Below, piece after piece: positions 62,917 through 64,000 of a DNA stretch of 64,000 nt. The notes under the pieces were generated by a model that worked only from the letters and a program-made list of their open reading frames with translations, made no database searches and was not told where the DNA came from. The position numbers were made by a program, and so were the translations under genes. The stretch covers positions 14,101,175-14,165,174 of the forward strand of contig NC_058046.1 in assembly GCF_020085105.1 (NCBI RefSeq). The letters are read 5' to 3'. The stretch comes from Siniperca chuatsi (taxonomy: Eukaryota > Chordata > Actinopteri > Centrarchiformes > Sinipercidae). The stretch's first letter is position 1. Each line of letters starts with the position of its first letter.

Positions 62917-63775
62917 GTAGCTCACTTGACCTACTGTATTGGGAAATCAGCATTGCAGTGTTCAAGCAGGCAGATCAAATATGGCTTTTATTGCATATCT
63001 GATAGAAAACCATCACACTAATGGGCTGCAATGCATATTTGATGACGAGAAGGTTTTTGAGGCAGATGCCACCCTCCTTTTTTAATTGTGCGGTGTGAAG
63101 AATCCACTCTGGGCCACAAAGTTTGGAATTTACATTCAAAAATTGCTAGTTAGTGGAACGTTATTATTAGCATTCTTGTAGCATTTGGAGTTGGACAGAT
63201 ACTGAACCCTCAGCCTGCTTGTCCGCTCCTGCAATGTCACTGTGCTTACCAATGTTGTAATGAAAGCAAAGGATTATACTGTCTGAAGTCACACACATGT
63301 GATCTGGTTACTTGTAAATTACAGTTTGGACAATCAGCCTAAAAGATTAGATTAAAAAGAGATTCTTTCAGCATGAACAGGGTCTAAGATAAAGGAAATT
63401 GATGGGCAGTTGAGTCTTTTTCAGAAACCCATCCATTCACTGCTTAAATAGGCTTATATCTGGACAAAAGTGTTCTCTTGACTCCACAACAGGCCCAGAG
63501 TCAATAGGTATGGGAATAACAGACAGAAAGTAGAGCCATGGGATTGTACTGTAGTAACAAAGGATATGCACAGGATATCACATTCCACCATTTGCATTCA
63601 CTTTAACAAAAGGCAGAATGTGGAACATTCTCACATGCTCACTCTCTGAGCATGGCCGCTTGTTGACTCTCCTGGACAACTTTTAGTAGGTCACAGTTTG
63701 AACTCAAATTTTCTCCCTCGTCTGGACTGATGACGCTTCCTGCCCTGTACTTGATTTCCATCTTGATGATGATGA

Positions 63776-63855
<80 letters not shown>

Positions 63856-64000
63856 ATAATAATAATATTATTATTCCATCTTTGACATTATATACTGAAA
63901 CAGATTTATGATTGTTACATTGTGCAGTACAACAGGGTGTTACTTTTCAATACAGCAATAATTTTATGATTTGTGGCTTATTTCCATTAAAACTACTGTG
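62917..64000. other. pdlim2 intron continuing past the window
   Basis: It starts at the donor GTAGCT (62917). No further exon is supported. It contains the trinucleotide array at 63764-63866. Confidence 0.7.
63764..63866. repeat. (CTA)n trinucleotide array with (GAT) and (ATA) flanks
   Basis: Four GAT-type units lead into about 26 perfect CTA units (63776-63855) and then AAT units. It is one of the longest uninterrupted microsatellites in the window and likely polymorphic. Confidence 0.95.

Noticed and set aside
1-64000. Search for CRISPR arrays, operons, phage or plasmid features
   Set aside because: The window is vertebrate chromosomal DNA; all regular short repeats are microsatellites.

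Overview
This is eukaryotic nuclear DNA from a ray-finned fish, most likely a percomorph teleost. The evidence is spliced vertebrate genes with GT-AG introns, many (CA)n/(TG)n tracts, teleost-type tRNA SINE fragments, hAT-like and piggyBac-like non-autonomous transposons, and the foldback repeat common in percomorph introns. I cannot name the species from sequence alone.

Layout, left to right. (1) 187-5827, + strand: the 3' two thirds of an INPP5A-type inositol 1,4,5-trisphosphate 5-phosphatase. It reads through an intact catalytic core but ends without the CAAX box of INPP5A; a probable noncoding last exon starts at 8107. (2) 12753-14428, - strand: a complete three-exon homeobox gene, nkx6.3, tail-to-tail with the phosphatase gene. 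(3) 17553-19992, + strand: a four-exon Neuralized-domain/RING ubiquitin ligase, neurl3-like, with an interferon-response element upstream. It is followed by decayed partial tandem copies (about 21.2-22.3 kb). (4) 32499-45639, + strand: sorbs3 (vinexin alpha), 20 coding exons, one SoHo and three SH3 domains. (5) about 48.5 kb to beyond the window end, + strand: pdlim2, with a noncoding first exon near 48.5-48.74 kb, the PDZ domain on exons at 57.1 and 59.1 kb, and the LIM domain beyond the window.

The gene order is informative. Mammals keep SORBS3-PDLIM2 together and have the parallel pairs SORBS1-PDLIM1 and SORBS2-PDLIM3; INPP5A lies tail-to-tail with NKX6-2. Here an INPP5A relative lies tail-to-tail with NKX6-3, in the same block as SORBS3-PDLIM2. 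This looks like the NKX6-3/SORBS3/PDLIM2 member of a whole-genome-duplication paralogon, keeping an INPP5A-like ohnolog that sits at NKX6-2 in human.

The proteins have unrelated jobs: IP3 signal termination, endoderm/neural transcription, interferon-linked ubiquitination, and actin/focal-adhesion scaffolding. SORBS3 and PDLIM2 are the only pair likely to act in the same place (actin stress fibres and adhesion sites). I saw no operon, CRISPR array, tRNA or rRNA gene and no intact transposase. The most notable items are the INPP5A-like ohnolog lacking its prenylation box, the degraded neurl3 duplicates, UG-repeat tracts at three 3' splice sites, and several datable transposon insertions with target-site duplications.
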